Source: UBA3076 sp964646435 (GTDB lineage Bacteria > Desulfobacterota > Dissulfuribacteria > Dissulfuribacterales > UBA3076). From it: a DNA stretch of 32,070 nucleotides. The stretch spans positions 1 through 32,070 of the forward strand of contig CAZYEJ010000022.1 in assembly GCA_964646435.1 (NCBI GenBank), given 5' to 3'. Numbering within the stretch: the first letter of the stretch is position 1; each line of letters starts with the position of its first letter. Shown here one piece after another: positions 15,734 through 23,684 of the stretch. A program made the position numbers and the translations under genes. The notes below the pieces were generated by a model that searched no databases, had not been told where the DNA came from, and worked only from the letters and a program-made list of their open reading frames with translations.

Positions 15734-15821
15734 TTCAACGCAATCCCATCACGACTGAAGGCAACAAAAACTAATTCCCATATCAGGAGGGCTGGAAGGC
15801 CAAGGATTGCTCTCCCTGCCC

Positions 15822-16541
15822 TTAAGCCAGCAGAACAGCCAGGATCCCTGTCAAGAAGATCCCGTCAAAGGTCCCGGCCCCTCCGATGGAGGCGACAGGG
15901 GCGCCAAGCCCTTGGATTTTGCCAAGGTTCAGGAGATCAGCACCGATTAAGGTTCCCATGGTCCCTGTAATATAGGCCAAGGCGGGGGCTGACTCCTGTG
16001 AAAGCAAAATGCCCACGCAAGCGGCCGCCACTGGAGGGATAAAAGTCGGCACGGCAATCCCTATCCCTTTGACAGGCCGGGCCATCCAGTGAACGATAAT
16101 CGTCACGATAGCCACGCCCACAAGGCCTTGGACATATAACCCATTCTTTACCAAAAGATAGAGTGAGAGAAAAGTTGGGATGACAGCTCCACCAACGTTG
16201 ATCGCCACAACCGTTCGTGTCCACTTTTGAACCGGGGGAACCATGTACCGCATGCCGAAAAAGGTGATTTCTTGGCCTGAAAGCACATCTTTCGAAGGTA
16301 GTTTTACCACAGGGATATTGACGCCACTCCCCACAAGAGACAGGAACAGTAAGCTGAAAGCATACTGCGGACTGATCCCTATCTTCTCATAGGCATATCC
16401 AAGGACTCCAATCTGGAGCAAAATGAACACGAAGATGAAGAAAAACAAAAAAATGAGAATAAAGGGTAATGCAAGGGGAAAATAGTAGAAGTTGGAACGT
16501 CGCACTGCCTCTCTCCTTTGTATGGTGTTTCTTATACCCAC
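15822..16541 (-). CDS. DUF1614 multi-pass membrane protein
   Basis: A 239-residue hydrophobic protein with about seven membrane segments. The GSGVNIPVVKLPSKD loop, FGMRYMVPP, and the C-terminal SIGGAGTFDGIFLTGILAVLLA are features of DUF1614 proteins, which occur in bacteria and archaea. Function is unknown; an intramembrane Asp/Gly pattern suggests transport or proteolysis, but this is speculation. The N-terminus is basic (RREAVRR), giving a cytosolic start. Its first codons overlap by 10 bases the last codons of the gpmA chimera, implying the chimera's membrane tail originally belonged to the gene preceding it in an operon. It appears intact. Confidence 0.78.
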   Translation of the reverse strand: MGIRNTIQRREAVRRSNFYYFPLALPFILIFLFFFIFVFILLQIGVLGYAYEKIGISPQYAFSLLFLSLVGSGVNIPVVKLPSKDVLSGQEITFFGMRYMVPPVQKWTRTVVAINVGGAVIPTFLSLYLLVKNGLYVQGLVGVAIVTIIVHWMARPVKGIGIAVPTFIPPVAAACVGILLSQESAPALAYITGTMGTLIGADLLNLGKIQGLGAPVASIGGAGTFDGIFLTGILAVLLA

Positions 16542-16935
16542 TTGAATAGATGGATAACCGCAAGTATCCCAATAGCACCGAGCAAGAGAGCAATCAGAAT
16601 GTCGGAAATAATGGACGGTTGATAAGGAACGGAGGGTAAATCCTCATTTTTCAATTGTGCATAGCGCGGGTCAAAGACTGGGTTTCGCTTATCCGTTTTA
16701 TCCAGGGCCGGAGGCCGGATTTCATAACTGCGTCGCCACATCTGAACCTGTTCTTGCCCATATTTTTCAACAGTATCTCGTTTATTCAGACCTTGCAGCG
16801 ATCCATAATGCCTTTCATTAAGCCGCCATGATCTATGCACGGGAATCCACATGAGATCCATCGCGTCCATCCTGTAAACCTGTTTTCCAGATTCCATACA
16901 CTCTGACCATGTCGCAGCAGAAGCAATTTTGGCAT
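16532..16935 (-). pseudogene. gpmA: gpmA (phosphoglycerate mutase) scar fused to a membrane tail
   Basis: ATG at 16935, with GGAG 8 bases upstream, starts MPKLLLLRHGQSVWNLENRF, the 2,3-BPG-dependent mutase N-terminus with catalytic RHG. After GWT (codon 24, about 16860) the sequence shifts frame to DAMDLMWIPVHRSWRLNERH and continues to PRYAQLKNEDLPSV. It then joins in frame to a membrane helix, DILIALLLGAIGILAVIHLF, that does not belong to the mutase. About 60 codons between the pieces and the whole C-terminal half (second catalytic His) are missing. An internal ATG at 16897 opens the longest remaining frame. Confidence 0.85.
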
Positions 16936-16953
16936 ATACTTAACTCCAGAATA

Positions 16954-17871
16954 TTATGACTGGTAAATTTTCAGAGACTCATCCACACTTTTACCGTCTA
17001 TGGTAATGGCATAAATAGCGTCGCACATTCTGACTGCTTCTTCCAGGGATTTCTGGTGAATATTCCTGCCGGTAGCATTTCCTGAAGCGCCGCTGACAAA
17101 TATTTGATCGTGAAGCCGTTGCAGAAATGACTCTACATCTACGCTTGATCCTCCTGCGCATACAACCTTTGTACGGCCTGCAGACAGAACAGCTTCCTTT
17201 AAAATTTCCCTTGATTCATATCCCTGCTTTTCAGGATAGCTTACCTTAACGAAATCACTCCCCATGCATGCTGCAACGCCTGTAGCGCCGGCAATCAGAT
17301 GGGGATCCTTTTCGTTCGTCACTGCTTTGCCTCGGGGATAAATCCACAGGACGGTTATTAGTCCATAATTATGCGCCTTGTTAACAATTTGTGCCGCCTG
17401 ACGCAGCATATCAGCCTCATACTCACTTCCAAGATAGATAGTATAGCCGACTCCCAGTATCTTAAGCCCACTGTTCTTTTGAAAATCCACCACCTGCTTC
17501 ACATCAATCCACTGATTGCTGAACGGATCAGACTGGGATGTCTTCACAAGGTTGGTTTTTGAGTTCAGTTTTACCAGATAAGGGATATCAGGATAGTCCA
17601 TTCCATATCTGGCGATAAGACCTAACTGGGTGGCAAAAACTCCTATGTTTGCCCGGTTGGCGATCTTGAACAGGTGCTCAGGGTCACTGTCATCAGGATG
17701 AATACCCTCACCAAAAAAATCATTATTCAAGTGCTCCACCTTCTGATCACCTGCGAAAAGCATTAGCCGCTTACTTTTTCTGGTAATCGCAAGATAATTT
17801 CTGATATAGTTTTCCCTCATTGCCTTCGGGATATCCAGAGGTACAATTACGTCATCTGTTTTGATAGCCAT
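16954..17871 (-). CDS. Class I fructose-bisphosphate aldolase, archaeal type (DeoC/FbaB)
   Basis: A 305-residue TIM-barrel aldolase that splits fructose 1,6-bisphosphate through a Schiff base. LFAGDQKVEHLNNDFFG is the N-terminal signature, GSDFVKVSYPEK carries the probable Schiff-base Lys (209), and SGASGNATGRNIHQ the phosphate-binding loop near the C-terminus. AAAGGAG precedes ATG. With gpmA, gap, glgP and a hydroxyacid dehydrogenase nearby, it belongs to a local glycogen/glycolysis gene set. It is intact and lies 18 bases upstream of broken gpmA, with which it was probably cotranscribed. Confidence 0.88.
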   Translation of the reverse strand: MAIKTDDVIVPLDIPKAMRENYIRNYLAITRKSKRLMLFAGDQKVEHLNNDFFGEGIHPDDSDPEHLFKIANRANIGVFATQLGLIARYGMDYPDIPYLVKLNSKTNLVKTSQSDPFSNQWIDVKQVVDFQKNSGLKILGVGYTIYLGSEYEADMLRQAAQIVNKAHNYGLITVLWIYPRGKAVTNEKDPHLIAGATGVAACMGSDFVKVSYPEKQGYESREILKEAVLSAGRTKVVCAGGSSVDVESFLQRLHDQIFVSGASGNATGRNIHQKSLEEAVRMCDAIYAITIDGKSVDESLKIYQS

Positions 17872-18055
17872 TGTTACATCTCCTTTCTTTGCAAGTTATT
17901 TTTGGAACCAATTTTAAAACATTATCCTCCCGGCATAATGCAATGCCCGGCCTCAATGTTAATGAGGACAATATCACAATTGCCTGTCTCCTTTTTCTGA
18001 AAAAGTCTTTTTGAACATATGTATTTTATTTCCCTCAGCGTTTACCCGCTTTGCC

Positions 18056-18478
18056 CTATGCTCTTGCCTTAAAGAACAACTTTCTTTCACTAAAGCATAA
18101 TTCAGATATTATTACAAATAGATAAATCATACCTATCCAGGCCAGACACTTTAAGTCTGTTCTGTAGATATAAACCAATAATACTGCCCAGGACACAAGA
18201 GACATCAATAAACCTGCCAGTGGCGCAGCAATGTTTATGCCGATCCGGGCTTTAAGCCTTATGGCCGACAGGTTGATAGCCGCAAAGATTAACAGGAAGG
18301 TGGAACTGGCAAACGATGATATCATAGTCAGGTCGGTTGTGTTTACAAACAGGAGTGTTATGGCCGTTATAACCATAAGACTTACATAAGGGATATCCTT
18401 TGTTCGCTCTCTATGTGAAAAGGCAGCCGGAAGTTCTGAGTCCTAGGCCATGACCATGCCAAGACGCGCTGTTCCGAG
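18056..18478 (-). pseudogene. APC-family amino acid permease, C-terminal remnant with amber stop
   Basis: The readable frame is GTARLGMVMA-stop-DSELPAAFSHRERTKDIPYVSL and then three to four membrane helices (FASSTFLLIFAAINLSAIRL). GTARLGMVMA[K]D is the conserved cytoplasmic loop between helices 8 and 9 of APC transporters. TAG at 18443-18445 replaces an expected sense codon there. Everything upstream of this loop is missing. An ATG at 18376 allows a 106-residue product with no substrate site. Confidence 0.75.
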
Positions 18479-18512
18479 ATCTTACCTTATCGTCTTCGTT
18501 CGAATTTCCCTC

Positions 18513-18710
18513 TTAAGCGTGATGCATTGCGACCTCAGAGACATTCGACGCATCCAGGATCTCTTTTGCTTTGGCTACCTCATCTGCTGTTCCATGGGCA
18601 ATGATTAGGAACTTGTCCGACTTGATTGCAGTTTCATACTGAAGGACGCTGTCCTTGGGGATGCCAATGCTAAATAGTCCGGCACCCAGGGCACTTAGGC
18701 CTCCAATTTT
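18513..18710 (-). pseudogene. DUF1269/general-stress 17M-like protein, C-terminal fragment
   Basis: The minus frame gives IGGLSALGAGLFSIGIPKDS, then YETAIKSDKFLIIAHGTADE and the stop after EVAMHHA. The pattern IGIPKDSVxxYE is the C-terminal half of small glycine-zipper stress proteins. There is no start codon: the 5' side is joined directly to a 21-base sequence (18708-18728) that, at 25493-25513, lies upstream of the ATG of a sister gene. The N-terminal half has therefore been deleted right up to the leader. Confidence 0.65.
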
Positions 18711-18759
18711 ATTTTGACTTCAATCCTTCAAGGTAGACAATAATCGTCTCGACTTATGT

Positions 18760-18893
18760 TTATAAATCACGAATCAGTTGGCGTAGGTCGCCCTTGATCT
18801 TTATATAGTGCGCCCTAGCCGCCTCTGTCTTGCTGTTCAGGTCTGCTTTGATTTCACCAACCTCTTTTTCCATGGCGTCAATCCTGGCCTTGG
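18760..18893 (-). pseudogene. Coiled-coil protein C-terminal fragment
   Basis: KARIDAMEKEVGEIKADLNS continues TEAARAHYIKIKGDLRQLIR to a TAA at 18760. It has a clear heptad pattern of charged and aliphatic residues. I do not recognise the parent; small coiled-coil stress proteins look like this. It overlaps and is out of frame with the end of the YfdX-like sequence, so the two genes have been fused. Confidence 0.45.
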
Positions 18894-19324
18894 TTGCGGT
18901 GCTTTTTCGCCTGCTCCACAGGCACCAAATCCTCTATATTGTCCAGTTCGGCATAGATGGGAATCAAATCCGGAATTACGTCTTCCGTGCTCTTGTAATC
19001 CAGGTGTTCCTTGGCCACCCAGATATGGTCCTTGACTTTTGCCGTGGGGAGTGAGGCCTTGATGATATCAATCAGCTCGCGGGCCTGTTTGAGGTCTGCT
19101 TGGGCCTGCTCCAGATCGTTGTCATGAATTGCACCTCTTGCCGTTGCAATGTGTCGGAGCACCTTGACTGCAGCCGACGATATGGCCGATTCATCTGCTG
19201 TGGAAATAGTCTTGCCCGGAGTTATTGTAACTTTTTCCTGAATTGTTTGGGCCATCACAGGTCCTATCCCTATGATAGCTATAGCTAATAAACTTGCCAT
19301 CAACATGCTAACTTGCTTTTTTAT
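18878..19324 (-). pseudogene. YfdX-family periplasmic protein, start codon lost
   Basis: Signal peptide KKQVSMLMASLLAIAIIGIG is followed by helical YfdX-type sequence (ISSAAVKVLRHIATARGAI, DLKQARELIDIIKASLPTAK) and VPVEQAKKH near the break. YfdX proteins are periplasmic, linked to acid and heat stress tolerance. The expected ATG before KKQV is ATA (19322-19324), although AAAGG is still present upstream. The first remaining ATG (19306) loses the positive n-region. The C-terminus runs into the coiled-coil fragment with a stop at 18878. Normal YfdX proteins are longer, so both ends are damaged. Confidence 0.75.
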
Positions 19325-19411
19325 AGTCGATTACCTTTCTTTTATTGTTTGTTTTCGATTTTATGCCACCAAATTCCTTTCAATTTCAATTTACCAATGA
19401 GTTGCCTCCTT

Positions 19412-19490
19412 TCATAAATCCTGAAAATCCCAATTCAGATTTTTCAACAGCTCAGGAATCTTCTCGAATTCTGTCGATTTATTAAAAAAA
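19412..19490 (-). pseudogene. Unidentified C-terminal gene tail
   Basis: The minus frame reads NKSTEFEKIPELLKNLNWDF and then QDL-stop, immediately after the Kup remnant but in another frame. It looks like genuine coding sequence (a helical tail) but I do not recognise it. AAGGAGG follows the stop, the remains of a ribosome site for the next gene. Confidence 0.3.
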
Positions 19491-19494
19491 TAGT

Positions 19495-19608
19495 CTGCTC
19501 GTGGGGCAATCGGAAGAACCTATCGGCTGCCGCAGCATTTCGCGAGAGAAACACAAAGAGTCTTTTCTGCCATATCGACATGTGTGTGCCCTTTGTCACA
19601 ACCAAATT
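19495..19608 (-). pseudogene. kup: Kup-type potassium transporter, extreme C-terminus
   Basis: VVTKGTHMSIWQKRLFVFLS followed by RNAAAADRFFRLPHEQ matches the conserved C-terminal end of Kup K+ uptake proteins (MSLWxxRLFxFLSRNA...FF.IPPxxVVELG). About 35-40 residues remain of a ~630-residue protein. All membrane helices are missing. The right edge abuts a plus-strand transposase fragment. Confidence 0.65.
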
Positions 19609-19616
19609 TTTTCTTA

Positions 19617-19781
19617 ACGTCGTTAGTTGCCTATATGAAGAATGTCTGCCATGCATCATTTTCCACGATCAGAGAATACATCAAGGATGTCCTTGGTGAA
19701 AAGGTCTCACAAGGATATCTGCGTAAACTGATCGAGAAAGTAAGTTTGTCTCTGGAAACTCCATACAACGAATTACTGTAA
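19617..19781 (+). mobile_element. IS66-type transposase fragment
   Basis: Plus-strand frame VAYMKNVCHASFSTIREYIK then DVLGEKVSQGYLRKLIEKVS and LETPYNELL to a stop. The pattern of a short helix, GxxxSxGYLxKLIxxVS, and PYxxLL resembles the middle of IS66 TnpC (FGVxLSQGxLxxxxxRxS). No terminal repeats or DDE residues are visible. It is the only plus-strand coding remnant in the right two thirds of the window and sits exactly at a gene-fragment junction. Confidence 0.55.
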
Positions 19782-19841
19782 CCGTTCACTGGGTTACACC
19801 TCCCGTTTTAAAGCAATCCACCGAGCTGTAAGCGTTTACTC

Positions 19842-20400
19842 TTATTTGTTATTCTCCCCCTTATAGTGCTCAATCTCTCCATAAGTTTCCAGACCGTCTT
19901 TTCCTAAAACGGAAATAAGTCCCATGTAGGACATATTTGGGACAGAGGGCATCAAAGCATAGAGCACGCTGCCGGCCAGGATCCAATCAAGAGAAGCCAG
20001 TGCAATCTGGGCAAGGAAGAGCCGGGTGGAGGGAAGAGGAAACTCCAATTTCCGAATCGTGATAGGTTTCTTTCTCAAGACGCTACACAGGAGATATCCC
20101 GCTACCAGCACGAGGAAGAATATGCCAAGCGGACGTGCAGAGGCAAAGGGGAGTTGAAGCACTGTGGGAATAGCCATGGGCTCGAGAAGAAATATCAGGC
20201 CCCCGAGGGCAAAAAAGCCAAACCAGAGCGTTAGACTGCAGAAAGCGACCACCTTGGTAATCTCAAGGGCCGAAAGCCCCCATGCTGAATACAGGCGGTA
20301 ACGCACAGATGCGCCGGCAATCATTGAGAATCCAATGTTATTACTGAAGGCATAACCGATAAAAGAGGCCAAAGCGGGAACCCAGGCTATGGCGGAGTTT
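19842..20400 (-). pseudogene. MprF/UPF0104-like membrane protein fragment joined to an MBL-gene tail
   Basis: SFIGYAFSNNIGFSMIAGAS and VRYRLYSAWGLSALEITKVV are signatures of the N-terminal membrane domain of lysyl-PG synthase-like (MprF/YbhN) proteins. About five helices follow, to IALASLDWILAGSVLYALMP. At MGLISVLG it changes to KDGLETYGEIEHYKGENNK, which is an internal piece of the ACT-MBL protein at 28.9 kb (72 shared bases). A TAA then ends it. The 5' part of the gene is missing too: conserved sequence runs up to about 20400 without a start. TTG at 20372 is the first possible initiator. Confidence 0.7.
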
Positions 20401-20584
20401 TGTCTTCATGAGTGGCCAGTGCCATATCTCACGTCTGGTATTTCAGAAACGGAAATAATTACGCAAATCCATGATGTCGAAGACCCAGGACTCGACGGTT
20501 TGAAGAGAGTAAAGGGATAGCATGATTTTGCGTTTTCCCACGTTATATTGGTTATCCACGGCAAATTTTTCTGAATGCCTAGTC
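20401..20584. other. Spacer without a recognisable gene
   Basis: Only short frames with no family resemblance. The break on the left is where the MprF-like homology begins; on the right is the kinase stop codon. Confidence 0.4.
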
Positions 20585-21595
20585 TTATTGAGAAGGCAGC
20601 CGCACACTAAAAGTCACACCCTTTTCCGGGTTGGACTGGAAAGAGACATCTCCTCCATGGGCCTCTACGATCTTTTTCACAATACCCAGGCCCAGACCAG
20701 TTCCTGCTTTTTTTGTTGAAAAGAAAGGATGAAAGACATTGTCACGATGTTCTTCCGTTATCCCGCATCCGCGGTCAGCCACCTTCAACAAGACTTCGCC
20801 GTTCCCCAGATGAGTCCTGACCAGTACATGCTCTCCGGCCGGAGAGGCCTGAACTGCGTTGGTGACCAGGTTCAGGATGACTTGCTCTATTCTGGGACCA
20901 TCCAGCAGAAGCAGAGGCAAAGACGGCTCGAGATCAGTTTTTAGCTCTACCCCCGACTTCCTTGCCACTGGTTCTGCCACTTTCACAGTTTTCATCACCA
21001 GCTCATTCAGGCTTATTTCCGTGGGCTGAATCTCCAGGGGTCTGCCAAAGTCCAGCATCTGCTTTACCATGGATTCGAGACGGGCCGTTTCTTGAACCAC
21101 AATATCGAGTTTTTTCCGATTAGGATCTTCGTGCCGCAGTTTTCTGGAGACCTGGTTCGCGAAACCACCAATAGCCATAAGGGGCGTTTTCATATCGTGG
21201 GCTATTTCAGACACGGCCTTTCCAACAGCAGCAAGGCTTTCGGCTTGAAGAAGGGCACTGTGTTCCTTTCTTTCCTTTTCAACTAGAGACCCAAGGATAA
21301 AAGCAATGATAATGTATAACACCCCCTCCAATAGTACATGAAAAATTTCCAAGGAAAACCCTTGCCACTGTATCATGGTATATGGAAGATAGAGTATGGA
21401 AACACTTGCACAGACGAATATAGCCCCCTTCAGCCCAAACCAGAGGCTTCCCAGAACCAGGGGCAGGTAAAATAACATCCGGTAAAGCGCATGCCGGTAT
21501 TGCATATAAGGCAAGGTGAAGTAATGCAGGGAGAGGATCGCGCCAATCATAAGGGCGATGACCACAACTTTTTTCCAATTTTTATGGACAGGCAT
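20585..21595 (-). CDS. Membrane sensor histidine kinase
   Basis: A 336-residue kinase. Residues ~8-105 hold four or five membrane helices without a large extracytoplasmic domain, implying membrane or intracellular sensing. The dimerisation box has His133 in EIAHDMKTPL. The ATPase domain has the N-box NLVTNAVQAS, G1 DRGCGI, F-box PFFSTKKAGTGLGL, and G3 HGGDVSF. No response regulator is adjacent. Codons corresponding to 20650-21081 are identical to a second kinase copy 5,018 bases away, while flanks differ, indicating gene conversion. It is intact. A partner regulator must be encoded elsewhere. Confidence 0.88.
   Translation of the reverse strand: MPVHKNWKKVVVIALMIGAILSLHYFTLPYMQYRHALYRMLFYLPLVLGSLWFGLKGAIFVCASVSILYLPYTMIQWQGFSLEIFHVLLEGVLYIIIAFILGSLVEKERKEHSALLQAESLAAVGKAVSEIAHDMKTPLMAIGGFANQVSRKLRHEDPNRKKLDIVVQETARLESMVKQMLDFGRPLEIQPTEISLNELVMKTVKVAEPVARKSGVELKTDLEPSLPLLLLDGPRIEQVILNLVTNAVQASPAGEHVLVRTHLGNGEVLLKVADRGCGITEEHRDNVFHPFFSTKKAGTGLGLGIVKKIVEAHGGDVSFQSNPEKGVTFSVRLPSQ
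20650..21081. repeat. 432-bp identical block, copy 1 (pair of 25668-26099)
   Basis: Base-by-base comparison with 25668-26099 shows no differences over 432 positions at a constant offset of 5,018. The block is bounded by t/c (20649/25667) and g/a (21082/26100) mismatches. The surrounding kinase sequence is clearly diverged. Confidence 0.9.
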
Positions 21596-21683
21596 GGCTT
21601 ATTTCCCAATCTGATAATACTGGCCGGGCTTTCTTGCAGCATGCCCGGCTCGCAAGAAAATCTCCTCAAAAATACCAACCAAC

Positions 21684-21706
21684 TATGGTCACCTTTAAAC
21701 CATCTA
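21684..21706. repeat. IS21-type terminal repeat relic, copy 1
   Basis: TATGGTCACCTTTAAACC plus CATCTA is also found at 26274-26296. It resembles the repeated terminal motif (TGGTCACxTTTxAACC) of IS21-family elements. Here only one repeat is left, at the edge of a glgP remnant. Confidence 0.5.
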
Positions 21707-21896
21707 CCCACCAGCCATCCAGCCATAATGCTCAAGTGAGGAACGCCGTTCAGGGCGGCCTTTATACCATTGGTTCCGTTGGCCTCCATGGGCGGCAGGG
21801 GCCGGATGCAAGCCTACGCCAGAGGTTGCAAGCCATTTCCCCCAGACCAGAGATATTATTCGGGATACCCAGAAACCTGTCTTCCAAAATATCCAT
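21707..21896 (-). pseudogene. glgP: Alpha-glucan phosphorylase remnant (second locus): 5' end joined to C-terminal region
   Basis: ATG at 21894-21896 after AAGGAG starts MDILEDRFLGIPNNISGLGE then MACNLW, the phosphorylase N-terminus. After ~26 codons it jumps out of frame to PLPPMEANGTNGIKAALNGV PHLSIMAGW, the pyridoxal-site-proximal region (MEASGTSGMKAALNG in the family). Several hundred codons between are missing and the remainder is truncated at an IS21-like repeat. A larger set of glgP pieces lies at 22.8-23.9 kb, so two phosphorylase genes have been destroyed. Confidence 0.75.
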
Positions 21897-21902
21897 AAAA
21901 TC

Positions 21903-22385
21903 TCACTCCTTGTAAGGATGACCGTTTAAATCAATTGCCATAGTCTTTATTCTATCAAGATTACCTAGCTCATTGAATCCAAGTGCCCTGTAGAAAGATA
22001 TTGCAGCATTATTATCTATTTTTACCCTAACTATTATCTTTTTTACTATAGAATATTCTTTTAGGTTTTTTGCGAGTAGTCTAAATGCCCTGCTTCCATA
22101 ACCACATTGCCTGATATTTTTCTCAAATAATGATAAGCTCAGTTCAGCAAATTTACCAAGGCTAAGGTTATAAAGACCAATAAATCCTGCACGCCTTGAG
22201 TCAATCTCTATACAGAGAGTGAGATCAAAGGTCTTTTTTAAATACCACCAGACAGAAAACCATGAAGAACTTATAGGTCTACTTAAACCATTTGCTCTCC
22301 AAACATCTTCATCCCTTAATCCATTTATTATGAAAGGTCCATCAAAAATCTTCAACGGTCTCAGTCTTAAATTATCATCCTCCAT
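21903..22385 (-). CDS. GNAT family N-acetyltransferase
   Basis: A 160-residue acetyltransferase starting MEDDNLRLRPLKIFDGPFI. IRQCGYGSRAFRLLAKN (Q-x-x-G-x-G/A-type acetyl-CoA loop) and NNAAISFYRALGFNELG are the canonical motif A and motif B. It transfers acetyl from acetyl-CoA to an unknown amine, perhaps a protein N-terminus as in RimJ/RimL relatives. A start nine codons upstream is possible but adds unconserved residues. The gene is noticeably AT-richer than neighbours, suggesting separate origin. It is intact and lies between two glgP remnants. Confidence 0.82.
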   Translation of the reverse strand: MEDDNLRLRPLKIFDGPFIINGLRDEDVWRANGLSRPISSSWFSVWWYLKKTFDLTLCIEIDSRRAGFIGLYNLSLGKFAELSLSLFEKNIRQCGYGSRAFRLLAKNLKEYSIVKKIIVRVKIDNNAAISFYRALGFNELGNLDRIKTMAIDLNGHPYKE

Positions 22386-22521
22386 GTATCTCGGAATCTT
22401 AGCGCACAACACTTATTACTCCTAACATAAAAACAATCCGAACACTTCAAGACCGAACGTAATGGATTCATTTCCTATTCTGCTTTGCGTGGACATTCAG
22501 TTTGGCTGACTCTTTTGTAGT

Positions 22522-22815
22522 TCAGTCAAGAAATTCGGCGATCCTGCTGTGTTCTTGCTTGAGTTTCAGGATAAGCCGATCCTGGCGGTGAATCTGCACG
22601 ATCGACCGGATTATGAGGTATGACCCCAGAAAGACCAAACCAGATATAATTACTAATAGCGGCACAAACAGATGAATTACCTGCATAACATCGTAGTATT
22701 TCGAAAAAGCTATCAGGACGCTCAGTACTGAAAGGGGCAAGACCAAGACGGCGATCCCTGTGCGCATGGTTGATAGCGAGGTCCTCTTTTCCGCTCAAAT
22801 GAGCTGAATTTCATT
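22522..22815 (-). pseudogene. DUF202 (YidH-like) membrane protein with nonsense codon
   Basis: The frame NEIQLI-stop-AEKRTSLSTMRTGIAVLVLPLS continues through a second helix (FVPLLVIISGLVFLGSYLII) to a charged coiled tail. EKRTxLSxxRTGIAVL is the DUF202 signature (ERTxLAWxRTxLAL). TGA at 22795-22797 interrupts it, most simply from CGA. An ATG at 22767 still allows an 81-residue product with two helices. Upstream it is fused to glgP coding sequence near 22815. Confidence 0.7.
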
Positions 22816-23684
22816 AATAAGGCAGCCTTCATACCACTGGTTCCACTGGCCTCCATGGGCGGCAGGGGATTGTTAAGCCACACGTCTACCCCGTGGACCA
22901 TGTACTGGGCCAATTGTTCCCCATAATCTTCTACAAAGGCTATATGTGCACCAAACTCAGGATCGCGAGCGGCATTGAAAACCTCTTGCATGATGTGTTT
23001 TCCAGACATATCCTCGGGGTGGGCCTTTCCGGCAAAGATGATCTGTACCGGATGCCAGGGATCATTCAGGATCTTTTTCAGCCTTTCCCTGTCGGAAAAA
23101 AGCAGGTATGCGCGCTTATAAGTGGCAAAGCGGCGGGCGAAACCAATGGTCAACGCAGAGGGGTCGAGCATGACTCCCTCGGCCAAGGTAATGGAAGGGT
23201 TGATTCGATCTTCCACCCAGCGTTTGCGTATCCTCTCACGTACAAAATTGATCAATTTCACCTTTAACCAGTAATGCGTATGCCAAAGTTCCTCATCCGG
23301 GATATCATCAATGAGTTCCCAGATTGCCGGGTCATCATGGTCCTCCAACCAGTTGGGGCCAAGATATTTATTGAATAGGAGCTCCATTTTAGGCTCCACC
23401 CATGTTGGGACATGAACGCCGTTAGTAACATTATCTATAGGTATTTTATCCGGCAGTTCCTGCCAGAGAACATTCCACATGCGCCGGGTTACCTCCCCGT
23501 GCCTTTTGCTGACCGCATTACAATAGGTACACATCTTAAGGGCAAAGGCGGTCATGTTGAAGCCGGCCATCCGGGCCTCCGGATTGGTTCCCAAACGGAA
23601 GAAGGTCTCACGATCTATTCCCAGGCCTGGCCAATAGGAGCTGAAATATTTTTCCATCAACTGGAATGGAAAGACATCATGCCC
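22815..23684 (-). pseudogene. glgP: Alpha-glucan phosphorylase, central fragment
   Basis: Glycogen phosphorylase releases glucose 1-phosphate. This ~290-residue piece reads GHDVFPFQLMEKYFSSYWPG through DNVTNGVHVPTWVEP, GFARRFATYKRAYLLF, IIFAGKAHPED and NNPLPPMEASGTSGMKAAL, all hallmark GlgP/MalP (GT35, short bacterial type) sequences. It ends just at the catalytic-core SGTSGMKAALNG motif, where it fuses to a DUF202 gene. The 5' edge is joined out of frame to an N-terminal piece (23657-23926). It lacks the C-terminal part of the catalytic domain, so it is inactive. Confidence 0.85.

Noticed and set aside
17925..17960. CCGGCAT/ATGCCCGG inverted repeat upstream of the aldolase as an operator
   Set aside because: The arms mispair at one position and it is only one isolated copy; support is too weak.
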